A stretch of 64,000 nt of DNA from Phycomyces nitens. Lineage: Eukaryota > Mucoromycota > Mucoromycetes > Mucorales > Phycomycetaceae. Below are positions 8,319-18,175 of this stretch, piece by piece (position 1 is the stretch's first letter; each line of letters starts with the position of its first letter). The notes below the pieces were generated by a model, which did not search any database, was not told the origin of the DNA, and saw nothing but the letters and a program-made list of their open reading frames with translations. The stretch covers positions 3,968,001 through 4,032,000 of the forward strand of contig JAHRBC010000001.1 of NCBI GenBank assembly GCA_022702545.1, written 5' to 3'. The position numbers were made by a program, and so were the translations under genes.

Positions 8319-11300
8319 GTGACATCTCATTAGGACTTTGGAATGCTAATGGTCTTCAACGCCGTGCTATTCATGATGTTCTTCAACACTGTCAGTCATT
8401 ACATATGCTTTTTATTACCAAAACTTGGCTTCTCTCTCCTTCTCTCATTCCCACTTCCTGGTCTCAAATCCACCTTTATGGTTCTCCAGTTGCTGGCTCC
8501 TACCGTGGTTCCATGGGAGTTTCTGTTCTCATCTCCCCTTCCTGTCCTTACCCAGTTACCCAAGTCCCTATGCCCTCAAAATATGCCCTTGCTGTCAAAA
8601 TTGGACCACTTCGTGTTATATGTCTATACCTTCCCCCCACTATGTCCACACCTGATGCTCTTGCCATTCTGTCCTCCCTTCCTTTAACCCATGATACTAT
8701 TATCTGTGGTGATCTGAATGCACGCTTGGGCTCTCTCACAGGTGACTATGCTACTAACTCATGTGGTCTTGCCTTATGCCAATGGATTGAAGAGCGCCAG
8801 CTTCATGTTGTCAATGGTGACCTGGCCCCTTCTATCCCCACCTACCTCTCCTTCCGCCTCAATGTTGAAATCAGCAGCATTGTTGACCTCTTCTTGACCA
8901 ATATGACCCTCCAAAACGCCTCCCTTGATATCCACATTGACCTCTCCCTTAACTCTGACCACCGCCTATTATGCCTCTCCTTCCCCTATGCTTTTGACTC
9001 ATCCTCCTCCTCCTCTCCTCCCCCCTTGAGGCAAACATGGAATCTCTCCCGCCTCCAAGAACCTGATGTCAGCCAACTCTATGCCAATACCTTTATGACT
9101 ATGTCCTCTGAATTTAAGTACACTCTCCTGACCATAACCCAAGACCCCCCAACCACCTGTCCTCCAATTGATCTCCTCACTGATCAATTCAATTCCCTCC
9201 TTTATGAATCCCTTACCAACTCTATTGGCAAGCGCCTCTCACGTCCCAAGCACTGGAAAGCCTTCTGGAACCCATCATTGCAACAAGCTGCTGACCACCG
9301 CAATTATTGCTACAAGAAATGGCGGGGTGCCAGTGGCATTGACAAGATCCCCTGGTGGGATAAGCATGTAAAAGCCCAGACTGAATTTTGCTTACAAGTC
9401 CAAACTGCCAAACGCCAATCCTGGCATGTCTTTTGCAGATCAATGGAACGCGATTTTGCCAAGGCCACATCAAAGATCAAGCAACTGAAACGTAGGCGCC
9501 AACCCCAGCACGTTTTCCAACATGATGATGGCCCAGCCCATGCAGCTTCTATCATGTGTGACCACCTTGCCTCTGTCTATAGTAGACATATTCTTCCTGC
9601 TTCGCGCCCACCCCCTCCTTCCTCCTCTGCTGCTTTGCCCTTTGCCTCTGCTGACTCCCCATTTGATTCTTCAATGGTGGAGGGATGCATGCGATTCATG
9701 CCTAACCGCAAGGCCCCTGGTCCAGATCATATACGTGCTGAAATGCTTAAGCCCCTTCGTCCCCATGTTGCCCCTATCCTTGCCCTCCTTTTTACCCTAT
9801 GCTGGCAATGGTCCTATGTCCCTCTCCTTTGGCGCCAAGCCCAGGTGTTCCCCATTTTCAAAAAGGGTGATCCTACTCAGGCTGCCAATTATAGGCCAAT
9901 TTCACTCACATCTGTCCTACGAAAGCTGCTTGAAATGTGCCTCTCTCCCCTCCTACACCAGTTCTCTCCCCCTCTTGACGTTGCCCAGGGTGGATTTCGA
10001 CCTAGACGTGGTGCAATGGACCAAGCCCTCTGCCTTCATGACCTTATGAAAACTTATTTCCATCGTCATAACCATTACCCCGTTGTTGCTTTTCTGGATA
10101 TCAAAGCTGCTTATGACACTGTAGACCGACGTGTTATCTGGGATGCTCTGGCCAAACGATCCACTCCCCCTGCTCTTCTTGGTCTTCTGGTCAACCTCTT
10201 TGATGATGTCTCCATTTCTGTTCTCCTTGGAAACTTCTCTTCACACTCCTTTACCCCTGTTACTGGTGTTCTCCAGGGTTCAGTTCTCAGCCCCCATCTG
10301 TACTCCATCTATGTCAACTCCTTACCTCCTCTCCTGCGCACAGTTGCCTCCCCCCTCTCCTCCACCTATGTCCCCTCCAAGTCCCCCTCCTCCTTGGAGT
10401 CTTACCAGTCCCTCCTTGCCCCACCTGGTGCCAATGGTTTTGACCATCCTGTTGCCCCCACTCCCATCAACTCACTCCTTTTTGCTGATGATGTTGCAAT
10501 ATTTGGTTCTGCTGCTAATGTCCAGAGTATGCTCAACCTTGCTGCCCAACATTCCTTTAAACTTGGCTATCGTTGGAGTCCCTCCAAATGTGCCATCCTC
10601 TACCCTCCTTCCCGTTCTCTTCGCCATCCCAATCTCTCTCTGTATGGTGAGTTGCTCCCTGCAGTAGATGAGTTCATATACCTTGGTATGCCCTTTCGTA
10701 ATAAGGGTATTTTTGGCCCCTCTATTGTTACCCATCGCCGTTCTGGAACGTTGGCTACCATGGCTACCCTCAATGCTGTTGGGGCCTGCAGATCTGGCTT
10801 CTCCCTTCTCTTGAGTTCAAGACTCTATCGCACTTTTGTTTGCCCAAAGTTTGAGTATGGCCTTGCTATATCACGCCTCTTGCAAAAGGATCTTACCCAG
10901 CTTGAAAAGATCCAGGACAAATGCCTGCGTATAATAGTTGGTGGTCATGCAACATCCTCTACAGCCGTCCTTAAACACATATGTAACTTGCCCTCTATGC
11001 GATTTCGTGCTGATATCCTCATCACCAAGTTCTGTATCCGTGCTCATTACCTTCCTTCTGGCTGCCTATTGTCTCTCCTTCATCTTCACCATCCTCAATC
11101 CTCTTCTCTTGCCTCTCTTCAGCAGAACCCACTGCTCCTCAGCATCCCACTTGATCTGAATGTTCATTCTTCCAATGCCTTGTCATGCCACTTTGAGTCT
11201 TTTCGACAACAAAAGTTTGACCAATTCAGAGTATCCACAAGCCAAATCCTGCTCCTTGCCTGCCGCCCTCTTCTGGAAGTAGATCCTGTGTTGTTTCTGC

Positions 11301-11635
11301 CTGCAACTCGCATTGAACGTGGCCGTTTAGTTCGTTGGAGAATGGGCTGGCTCCCTGGTAAACCCAGAGAGTGCACTTGCCAACAGGACCACACCTCAAG
11401 ACGCCACCTCCAAACCTGTACTGCCCTTCCTTCTGACCTCCTTGCTCTCCTTCCTTCTCCACCCACCCCTGATCTCAATTTGATTGACTACGCCCTCACC
11501 TCCCTGCCTACCACAGCTGCCACACGCCCCTCCTACTGGACTGCTCTCCTTACTATCCTCTGGCATATTGATACCCTCTGTAGCCCAGATGGGAACTATG
11601 CCCATGAGATTGATCATGGCCTATCTTGGCATTAG
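8315..11635 (+). CDS. LINE ORF2: endonuclease and reverse transcriptase
   Basis: 1106 aa, uninterrupted. An APE-type endonuclease is at about residues 1-230 (LWNANGLQ, IICGDLNARLG, LNSDHRLL). The first catalytic acid is lost: the usual ITETW motif, kept in LINE C as FITETWLL, is FITKTWLL here. A reverse transcriptase lies at about 450-770 (RKAPGPDHIRAEML, FKKGDPTQAANYRPISL, FLDIKAAYDTVDRR, GVLQGSVLSP, and the catalytic LLFADDVA). A C-terminal Cys/His cluster ECTCQQDH..HLQTC is at about 1030-1050. There is no RNase H domain. The enzyme would nick the tRNA-Ile site and copy its RNA there. The Glu-to-Lys change probably makes this copy unable to nick. Translation likely depends on re-initiation at ATGA. 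Confidence 0.93.
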   Translation: MSDISLGLWNANGLQRRAIHDVLQHCQSLHMLFITKTWLLSPSLIPTSWSQIHLYGSPVAGSYRGSMGVSVLISPSCPYPVTQVPMPSKYALAVKIGPLRVICLYLPPTMSTPDALAILSSLPLTHDTIICGDLNARLGSLTGDYATNSCGLALCQWIEERQLHVVNGDLAPSIPTYLSFRLNVEISSIVDLFLTNMTLQNASLDIHIDLSLNSDHRLLCLSFPYAFDSSSSSSPPPLRQTWNLSRLQEPDVSQLYANTFMTMSSEFKYTLLTITQDPPTTCPPIDLLTDQFNSLLYESLTNSIGKRLSRPKHWKAFWNPSLQQAADHRNYCYKKWRGASGIDKIPWWDKHVKAQTEFCLQVQTAKRQSWHVFCRSMERDFAKATSKIKQLKRRRQPQHVFQHDDGPAHAASIMCDHLASVYSRHILPASRPPPPSSSAALPFASADSPFDSSMVEGCMRFMPNRKAPGPDHIRAEMLKPLRPHVAPILALLFTLCWQWSYVPLLWRQAQVFPIFKKGDPTQAANYRPISLTSVLRKLLEMCLSPLLHQFSPPLDVAQGGFRPRRGAMDQALCLHDLMKTYFHRHNHYPVVAFLDIKAAYDTVDRRVIWDALAKRSTPPALLGLLVNLFDDVSISVLLGNFSSHSFTPVTGVLQGSVLSPHLYSIYVNSLPPLLRTVASPLSSTYVPSKSPSSLESYQSLLAPPGANGFDHPVAPTPINSLLFADDVAIFGSAANVQSMLNLAAQHSFKLGYRWSPSKCAILYPPSRSLRHPNLSLYGELLPAVDEFIYLGMPFRNKGIFGPSIVTHRRSGTLATMATLNAVGACRSGFSLLLSSRLYRTFVCPKFEYGLAISRLLQKDLTQLEKIQDKCLRIIVGGHATSSTAVLKHICNLPSMRFRADILITKFCIRAHYLPSGCLLSLLHLHHPQSSSLASLQQNPLLLSIPLDLNVHSSNALSCHFESFRQQKFDQFRVSTSQILLLACRPLLEVDPVLFLPATRIERGRLVRWRMGWLPGKPRECTCQQDHTSRRHLQTCTALPSDLLALLPSPPTPDLNLIDYALTSLPTTAATRPSYWTALLTILWHIDTLCSPDGNYAHEIDHGLSWH

Positions 11636-11920
11636 CCTAGCTAGTTTTCCTTTCTTTTCTTTCCTTCCTCTCCTTCTGAAATGTTTCTTGTTCTGCAATT
11701 CTGTCTCCTCCCTTTCACTGTTACACCTTTTTACACAGCTGCAAAGTGGAGAGCAGGTTCAGGCTTTTAGCTTAGTATGATTTGTTTCCCTTCTCCCCCT
11801 CTACTTTTTTTGTCTTTGTGATTTCCTAAGACTTTTTTGTTCCACTCTTTTGCACCTGGGATGCTATATGATCTATAGATCGCCAGCATTATATCCCTAT
11901 AATAAAACATAATCTTTAAT
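11636..11920 (+). other. LINE 3' UTR
   Basis: Conserved among copies A, B and D. It includes AAAGTGGAGAGCAGGTTCAG, GGGATGCTATATGATCTATA and the end TATAATAAAACATAATCTTTAAT, which may be what the reverse transcriptase recognises. No gene. Confidence 0.75.
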
Positions 11921-11935
11921 CTGAGCTAAGCGGGC
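11921..11935. repeat. 15-bp tRNA-derived target duplication (B/D junction)
   Basis: CTGAGCTAAGCGGGC again, between the 3' end of LINE B and the first base of the short LINE D. Confidence 0.85.
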
Positions 11936-11945
11936 ATGATTTGTT

Positions 11946-12793
11946 TGACACAAGTGTTGTAGAATGTTCCAGCAACGACCACCAACCCTCAATTTACTAG
12001 TGACTTTGAAGTTTTTACCTTGGGACAGTCAAAGACGTCACCTTCCCTTGGGACATGCAAGGCATGATCTGATCTCTTGGAATCATTTGTCTACGTCAAC
12101 AGCCCCGTTGAGTTCTAAATGTTTTCCCCTTTCTTTTCCTTTGATTTATATTTCCTTTTTCATTTGCTTCCCACTGCATTGCACTTGTTCCTTTCGCACT
12201 TCTTGATATTACTCCTTTTGTATACTTCCCGATAGTGCATTTCTCTCTTGATGTTTAGTTTCCTTTTTGTTTTCCTTTTGTGATTATGCCCAAAGAACTG
12301 TACACTCTTCTTGATAATCATCATTCAGCATAAGTTATATCTAGATTGTCACTATGTGCACAGTTGTCAATTAGTATAAAAGAGCTCCATTTTTTATTCA
12401 ATAAAATACATTCAGTTTTCTCTCTATTTCTTTTGAACATTGTCCCTGAACTTGAGCTATTGTCCTGCGGGAAATACTAAGTTGCACACTGTTAGGATCT
12501 ACAAGTACTGTCTCATCGTTTGTCTGTTTGTTCGTTTGTCCGTTTGTCTGTTTGTCTGTTTGTCCATTTGTTCGTTGTCCGTTTACCTGTCCGTTTGCCT
12601 GTCCGTTTGCCTGTCCGTTTGCCTGTCCGTTTGCCTGTCCGTTTGCCTGTTTACCGTCTTTATCTATTTCAAGTCCCGTCTGATTGTCAAATTCTTCTTG
12701 TTGGATTGTCCTGAGCGAAATCACAAGAATACAATATATATTATTTATATATTCTGACCTGTTGCACCACACACCATAACTCAACACGCGTCA
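11946..12793 (+). repeat. Solo LTR of the gag-pro gypsy family
   Basis: 848 bp, TGACACAAGTGTTGTAG...CAACACGCGTCA, related to the LTRs at 1709 and 5851 at its ends but divergent inside. It is flanked by a 4-bp target duplication TGTT (11942-11945 and 12794-12797). No internal region is present, so it arose by LTR-LTR recombination. It has AATAAA near 12400 and a 12-bp minisatellite. Confidence 0.85.
12515..12652 (+). repeat. Minisatellite inside solo LTR
   Basis: Variants of GTTTGTCT/GTTTGTCC pass into about five near-perfect copies of the 12-mer GTCCGTTTGCCT. Absent from the two 1011-bp LTRs. The open frames across it on both strands are artefacts of the repeat. Confidence 0.8.
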
Positions 12794-12931
12794 TGTTTCC
12801 CTTCTCCCCCTTTACTTTTTTTGTCTTTGTGATTTCCTTAGACTTTTTTGTTCCTCTCTTTTGCACCTGGGATGCTATATGATCTATAGATCGCCAGCAT
12901 TATATCCCTATAATAAAAAATAATCTTTAAT

Positions 12932-12946
12932 CTGAGCTAAGCGGGC
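12932..12946. repeat. 15-bp tRNA-derived target duplication (D/C junction)
   Basis: CTGAGCTAAGCGGGC, followed by the 5' end of LINE C (ATACTCTTTCACTT), which matches the 5' end of LINE B. Confidence 0.85.
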
Positions 12947-13170
12947 ATACTCTTTCACTTATAGGATATTTTTCCCCAAAAAATTTTCTTTTTTAGTAAT
13001 TTTTTGCCGATACCTATCTACCCATAGCAACATTGAACATCCCCAAGCATCCATCGTCTAAGACGTCGCATCCAACAGCCATAACACCATCCTCAACACG
13101 CTTACCCGTCATAGCACCCACTGACCAAGTCTCAGAACGATCGAACAACTTTTTTCCGTTGAGATTACCG

Positions 13171-14054
13171 ATGTCAACATCATTGCCCCCATCTCTCATG
13201 CAGGGAATGCCAAGTGATCTCATGGCATACCTTGCTGATCTTGCCAAGAAGGTCGATGCCCTCACTGCTGCCAGTGCCCACTGGGAAGCCGTTGCGGCCA
13301 AAAACGTCCGGTTGACAGAAGAACTTGCTGAGACCAAGTTGCAGCTTGCCAAAGTTTTGGGCAAACAAAACTCTTCCCCCCAGGGTCCAGCCCCTATTGT
13401 TTCACTCTCCGCCCCTGTCCCCACACCCAGTTCCCAGGAACCAGGGTTAGAAGCCTCCACCTGGGCTGTAAAGGCCAGCGTCCACCGCCCTCCCCCACCC
13501 GCAAGAGTCTCTCTCCTCGTCGAGTTGCCGCCTCCCAGCGAGTATTCACTGCCCCCTCTGGCCCCAACGGATATGAATACATTTATATCCCACGTTCCCG
13601 CCACCTCACCCATAGGGAAGTGCACAGTTCCCTCAGAACCCTTGGCGTTGACACAGCTCGTCTTCTGGACATCAACTTCCCTGCTCGCGGCGTTGTGGGT
13701 ATCCTTGTCCACCTCCAGTTTGCCTCTGACTTCAAGACACAGCTTGAAAAAGCTGGTGTCGAACTCATCTTGGATTTCTATCCTTTGGACCCCCAGCACT
13801 TGGCTGACCCTAAGTTTAGGGATATGTCAATTGACGACCGTGCTGACAAGGCCATGGAAATCCAGCACGATAGGTGCATCCAAGCCCTTAAGTTCCTGCG
13901 CCCCCATGTTGCCATACCTGTGGCCCATTACTTTGTTGAAGCAGGCTGGATCTGTAACGACGAAGTGCCCACTCGTACAGCTTTGGAGGGTGATGCTGAA
14001 TCAGCCTTCAAAAGAAAACGTAGCCTTGCTCCCAGCAACCATATGGAAGAATGA
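13171..14054 (+). pseudogene. LINE ORF1 (copy C), frameshifted
   Basis: Starts MSTSLPPSLMQGMP like copy B and keeps the coiled coil (LTEELAETKLQLAKVL). A frameshift near 13490-13560 moves the conserved second half (FPARGVVGILVHLQF, FLRPHVAIPVAHYF) into another frame that ends at the TGA 14052-14054. The ATGA overlap with ORF2 is kept. Confidence 0.8.
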
Positions 14055-15200
14055 GTGAGATCTCATTTGGACTATAGAATGCAAACGGTCTTCAACCCCA
14101 TGCTATTAACGACGTGCTCAACCACTGTCAGTCTCTACATATGCTCTTCATCACAGAAACATGGCTCCTATCACCTGCGCGTATACCCACATCATAGTCC
14201 CAAATTCATTTGTACGGATCCCCTGTTGCTGGGAACTACCGTGGGTTGATGGGAGTTTCATTGTTAATCTCCCCCTCCTGCCCTTATCCCGTCACCCAAA
14301 TCCCTATGCCCAACAATTATGCCCTCACAGTCAAGATTGGCACCCTTCGACTGGTTTGCCTATACCTGCCACCAAACATGCCCACTGCCGATGCCCTTTC
14401 CATCCTCTCAGCCATTCCTTTAACTGATGACACCATTATATGTGGCGACCTCAACGCCAGACTGGGTTCTCTCACTGGTGATTATGCCACCAATTCCTGC
14501 GGCCTAGCCCTCTGTGAGTGGCTAGAAGAATGCTCCCTTACTGTCCTTAACGGCTCCCTCTCTCCATGCACCCCCACCTACATTTCCTTCTGCCATGATG
14601 TTGAAATCAGCAGCATCATTGACCTCTTCATCACCAACACCAACCTCACCAACCCCTCCCTCCACATTGCCACCAAACTCTCCTTGGGCTCTGACCACCG
14701 CCTCCTCTCCCTTTCCTTTACCTATGCCCTCCAACCCGCCCCTCCCCCTCCCCCTCCCATTCGACGCCTCTGGAACCTATCCCGTCTCAAGGAACCAGAG
14801 TGTTTAGACTTATATACCTCCACCCTCATCACCAATTCCGCCCCCCTCCGTTCCACTCTGCAAGAAATTGTAGAAAATCCGCCCTCCTCTCCTCCCCCTA
14901 TTGATGCCCTCACTAACGATTTCAACTCACTCATTTATGACTCTCTTAGTAGCTCAATAGGTAACCACCCTCCCCGTCCCTCCAAGTGGAAGAAGTTCTG
15001 GACACCTGCCCTTCAAGAGGCAGCCGACCATTGTGATGGTTGCTACAAGCAATGGCGTCGAGCTTGTGGCATAGACAAGATCAATTGGTGGAGCCGGCAC
15101 CAACGAGCACATCTGGAGTTCCGCCAAGCCGTTCAGACCGCCAAACGCGCTTCCTGGCACGCCTTCTGTGAGGCTATGGAGAGAAACTTTGGCAAAGCTA
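14051..15200 (+). pseudogene. LINE ORF2 (copy C), endonuclease part only
   Basis: ATG at 14051 overlaps the ORF1 stop. Two early in-frame TAG codons replace the Trp codons seen in copy B (near 14078 and 14198); the frame is then open to the Tc1 insertion. Endonuclease motifs are complete, including the Glu of FITETWLL that B has lost, GDLNARLG and GSDHRLL. The RT domain is missing. Confidence 0.82.
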
Positions 15201-16811
15201 CAGTAGGTGGAAAAAGGGTTCGCATGTTCTATTAAAAAATATATATTTTGATAGTACTCTTTCAATTTTTAATATTTTCATATAAAACAAAATGTTTTAT
15301 ATACATTATATATAAAACTACCACATATAAAAATATCAACGGCTGAGAATGAATATTAATTTAATAAAACTCAGACAAATTTTTGAAAAGTATGTGAACC
15401 CTTTTTCCACTTTGGATAAATTAGTAGAAAATAAATTATTTCTCTGTGACTTTTGCTTATAAATCGTTCAAAGTCACATATAATAGTCAAAATGAGTCAT
15501 ATAATCGGAATATAAAACAAAAACATATATAAATGACTAAGTTTTTCTTTTTATTTTCATATTATTCCTTGTTTCTTTTAAAATGAAAATTCTACCTCTT
15601 TCTCTCAGAAATTCTATCCAAAGTCAGCTTCAAAGTGGTACCTCTGTCAAGAAAATTTCCAAGAACCTTTCTATCTCTGCTGGGACTGTATCCAAGTATA
15701 AAAAGAAGATGAAGATCACTGAAAAAATCTCTATTGGTGGCCAAATTGCAAAAATTTCCCAAGTCAGAAGGCGCCTGTTAGTAAGACAATTTGTAACTGG
15801 TGAAATACAAACTGCCAAAGAAGCACATATGAAATTAGATCAAGAGGGACTGCAGCTTGACTATTCTACTGTTTGCAAGACCCTGAAGGCACTTGGTTTC
15901 AGAGCAGCAATTAAAAAGAAGAAGCCAATGATATCAGAGAAAAATCAACAAACAAGACTTAAATGGGCTTTAGAGCATCAACACTGGACTGTTCATGATT
16001 GGAAACATGTTATATTCTCAGATGAGACCAAAATCAATATTTGGGGATCTGATGGAGTAAAATATCATTGGAAAAGGCCAGATGACCCACTACGAGACCA
16101 TCATCTTGATTTAACTGTAAAACATGGAGGAGGCAGTTTGATGATGTGGGGATGCATGACTTATGAAGGCATTGGATATGGTTGTCACATACAAGAACTC
16201 ATGACAAGCAAAGTTTACTGTGATATACTTGAAGATAACCTGAAAGAAACTATAGATTTCTATAGTTTTGATAAGCAAAATATCATTTTTCAGCATGATA
16301 ATGACCCAAAACACACAGCCAAGACAACCAAACAGTACATCAGTGATATGGAATTGTAAGTACTCCCTTGGCCAGCCCAATCCCCAGACCTGAACCCAAT
16401 TGAGCATCTTTGGCATCATTTAAAGTTGCAACTTTCTTTATACTCTTTGAAGGCTAAAGGAGTACATGAACTTTGGGAAAGATGTGATAAAGAATAGAAC
16501 AATATCACGCAGGATATTTGTAAAAAGTATATAGATACAATTCCAGCAAGAGTTGAAGCAGTAATTAAGGCAAAAGGCAAAAATACTAAATATTAATAAA
16601 AGTGGCAAAAGGGTTCGCATGTAATAAAAATCTTTGTATTTATTTATCTCAATATGTTTTGAATCTCCGCTTATAAAATTTATAATAAATATACACCTAA
16701 AAAATATCTTTCAAATACTTTTTGTTTTATGCTAATATGATGCATATTCATAGAGATATTATAAGAATAATAAATAATATATAAACATGCGAACCCTTTA
16801 TCCACCTACTG
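15201..16811 (+). mobile_element. Tc1/mariner-type DNA transposon
   Basis: 1611 bp with terminal inverted repeats CAGTAGGTGGAAAAAGGGTT / mirrored at 16786-16811, flanked by TA on both sides (15199-15200 and 16812-16813), the Tc1/mariner signature. Each end also has a second, inner copy of the TIR core in inverted orientation (near 15388-15413 and 16600-16622). The transposase has stop codons. Confidence 0.92.
15583..16596 (+). pseudogene. Tc1-like DD34E transposase with two stops
   Basis: From ATG 15583 the frame carries an N-terminal helix-turn-helix (VKKISKNLSISAGTVSKY) and a second one, then the DDE domain: FSDETKINIWG, FQHDNDPKHTAKTT and SPDLNPIEHLWH. Spacing between the second Asp and the Glu is 34 residues, as in Tc1. 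An in-frame TAA (16357-16359) falls before the catalytic Glu and a TAG occurs near 16494, so no active enzyme is made. Without the stops the frame is 337 codons, a normal Tc1 length. Confidence 0.92.
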
Positions 16812-16813
16812 TA

Positions 16814-16964
16814 TGCTTAAGTTTTAATAAAATATGTCTTTACTCATTTTTAAACAAGATTGCATACCAGAATAAAATAAACAAGTATAGGATTTGAATG
16901 AGTCTTTAGGATTGAGTGCATGAGAGGAGCAAAGATGAGGTTTTTTTATTTTTTTTAAATTTTT
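16814..16964. other. Spacer, no gene seen
   Basis: AT-rich, not LINE sequence. It probably belongs to the CACTG-type element whose companion gene follows. Confidence 0.4.
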
Positions 16965-18175
16965 TTAATTTCTAACGGCCCATTCAGGCGGGGGAGGGAC
17001 CATTCCCTCCGGGACTGCTACTTCGTCGACGCGGCCAAACTTTTGACGAAGCATCTGACGATGTCTTGTTCCCAAGCCGGCAAGTACGTAGTCATCGACG
17101 AGTTCAAGGAAATGATTGAACTAAAATATTCATTAGTATTCTATAAAAATAATAAACAATATTCTTTGCGAATTTATTTACCTCGTCACTTTGCCAGCTT
17201 GGGCGCGCAGTGAGGATGCGACGCCCGAACGAAGCATCACTCCCCTCATTGTCAGACTCACCCTCAGACATTGCTGCCTTTTGGATGAGATTGCTGCAGT
17301 CCCGGTCCATTTCTTGGTCAATCGCCGCCTTGTTATTGGAGTATGCCTCCCGGCGGCGAGTGAGATGCTGATGAAATATATGATTGTCAATTGAGTTAAT
17401 AGGAATCCTTTTCATAATAAAAATAATAACTCACGTCTGCCTGACGGCCATTTCTTCTTGAGCGAGCATTCGCTTCTGCTCGCTTCTCAAAAGACTTCTT
17501 CTCCTGAGTCTGCCTTCCATTGAAGTTGGTGTATATATACTGGCGGAGGTCAGGGTACCTCAACCCAGACTCGAGAAACCTTGGCTGGAGATAGGCCATT
17601 ATCTCAAGTACCAACTCTTTGTTGGGACTCTCGTTAAAGGCCACATCCGTTCTCCAGCTAGGCTTTTGGTTGTTAGCCTCAACCAAGTCTGGGTTGTTGG
17701 ACCTGAAGTTTTGGGTCTTCAGGTAGCGTCTGATGAAGCCCTAATATATTTTTAGAAGGTATTAGACTAGCAATATATTTCAATAGTATATACTCACATA
17801 CGCGCGGTTGGTTTCCTGCATTTGAGGAGCTTCAAATGCAGCAAGTGCAACCACAGTGGGGGAGAGAGGAGCAGCAGCAACGGGAGCAGCAACAATGAGG
17901 GCAGCAACAATGGGGGCAGCAGCAACGGAAGCAGCAGCAACGGGGGCAGAAGAGGTTGCCCCAGGGACATTTCCAAAACCATCCAAGATGGCAATGGTAC
18001 TGGCACCATCTTGGATGATAACACCAAGCCTGGTGTCCATAGTGGCTAGCCTGGTGCCAACAGAACGCACCTCTCCAGTCACATTGGACAAACCAGCCTC
18101 CACACTGGTCAATCTGTCCATCAATTCCCTGAACTCGTCGGTTGTTCGAGGAGCAATTGCACATCTGTTTGCCAT
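16965..18175 (-). CDS. CACTG-element companion protein, four exons, copy J
   Basis: Function unknown. Minus-strand gene from ATG at 18175 (MANRCAIAP) to TAA at 16965-16967. Four exons join in phase at GT-AG introns (donors GTGAGT, GTGAGT, GTAAAT). Exon 1: a helical segment ending in TRLGVII, then an Ala/Pro-rich run. Exon 2: EANNQKPSWRTDV and PNKELVLEIMAYL, ending in basic residues. Exon 3: AIDQEM..., the acidic MSEGESDNEGSD, and RPSWQSDE. Exon 4: NHFLELVDDYVL...PPPPEWAVRN. Homologues are at 20809-21960 and 51765-52951, both lying tail-to-tail with a tnp2-type transposase. Here the transposase partner is missing. By position it could be the second protein of the transposon, comparable in role to TnpA of En/Spm, but that is inference. 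Confidence 0.75.

Larger units (their letters stand above)
7201..11920 (+). mobile_element. LINE copy B, full length
   Basis: A 4720-bp non-LTR retrotransposon. The 5' UTR starts ACTGCTCTTTCACTT, then come ORF1 and ORF2 overlapping by ATGA, and a roughly 285-bp 3' UTR ending CCCTATAATAAAACATAATCTTTAAT. The 15-bp tRNA-derived duplication lies at both ends (7186-7200 and 11921-11935). The 5' end can be set because LINE C starts with the same motif at 12947. Confidence 0.9.
11936..12931 (+). mobile_element. LINE copy D, heavily 5'-truncated, split by solo LTR
   Basis: Only the last ~145 bp of the LINE remain: ATGATTTGTT at 11936-11945, continuing after the solo LTR with TTTCCCTTCTCCCCC through AATCTTTAA at 12930. 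It is followed by the 15-bp duplication at 12932. Confidence 0.8.
12947..15200 (+). mobile_element. LINE copy C, decayed, 3' end lost at a Tc1 element
   Basis: Starts at the true 5' end of the family, with ORF1 and the first third of ORF2, then stops at the Tc1-like element. To the right of that element the LINE does not resume. It is clearly older than B, with frameshift and nonsense changes and many differences. Confidence 0.85.

Noticed and set aside
12440..12757. Proteins across the CCGTTTGCCTGT minisatellite
   Set aside because: Repeat translation on both strands (VCLSVCLSVC and GQANGQANGQ); no gene evidence.
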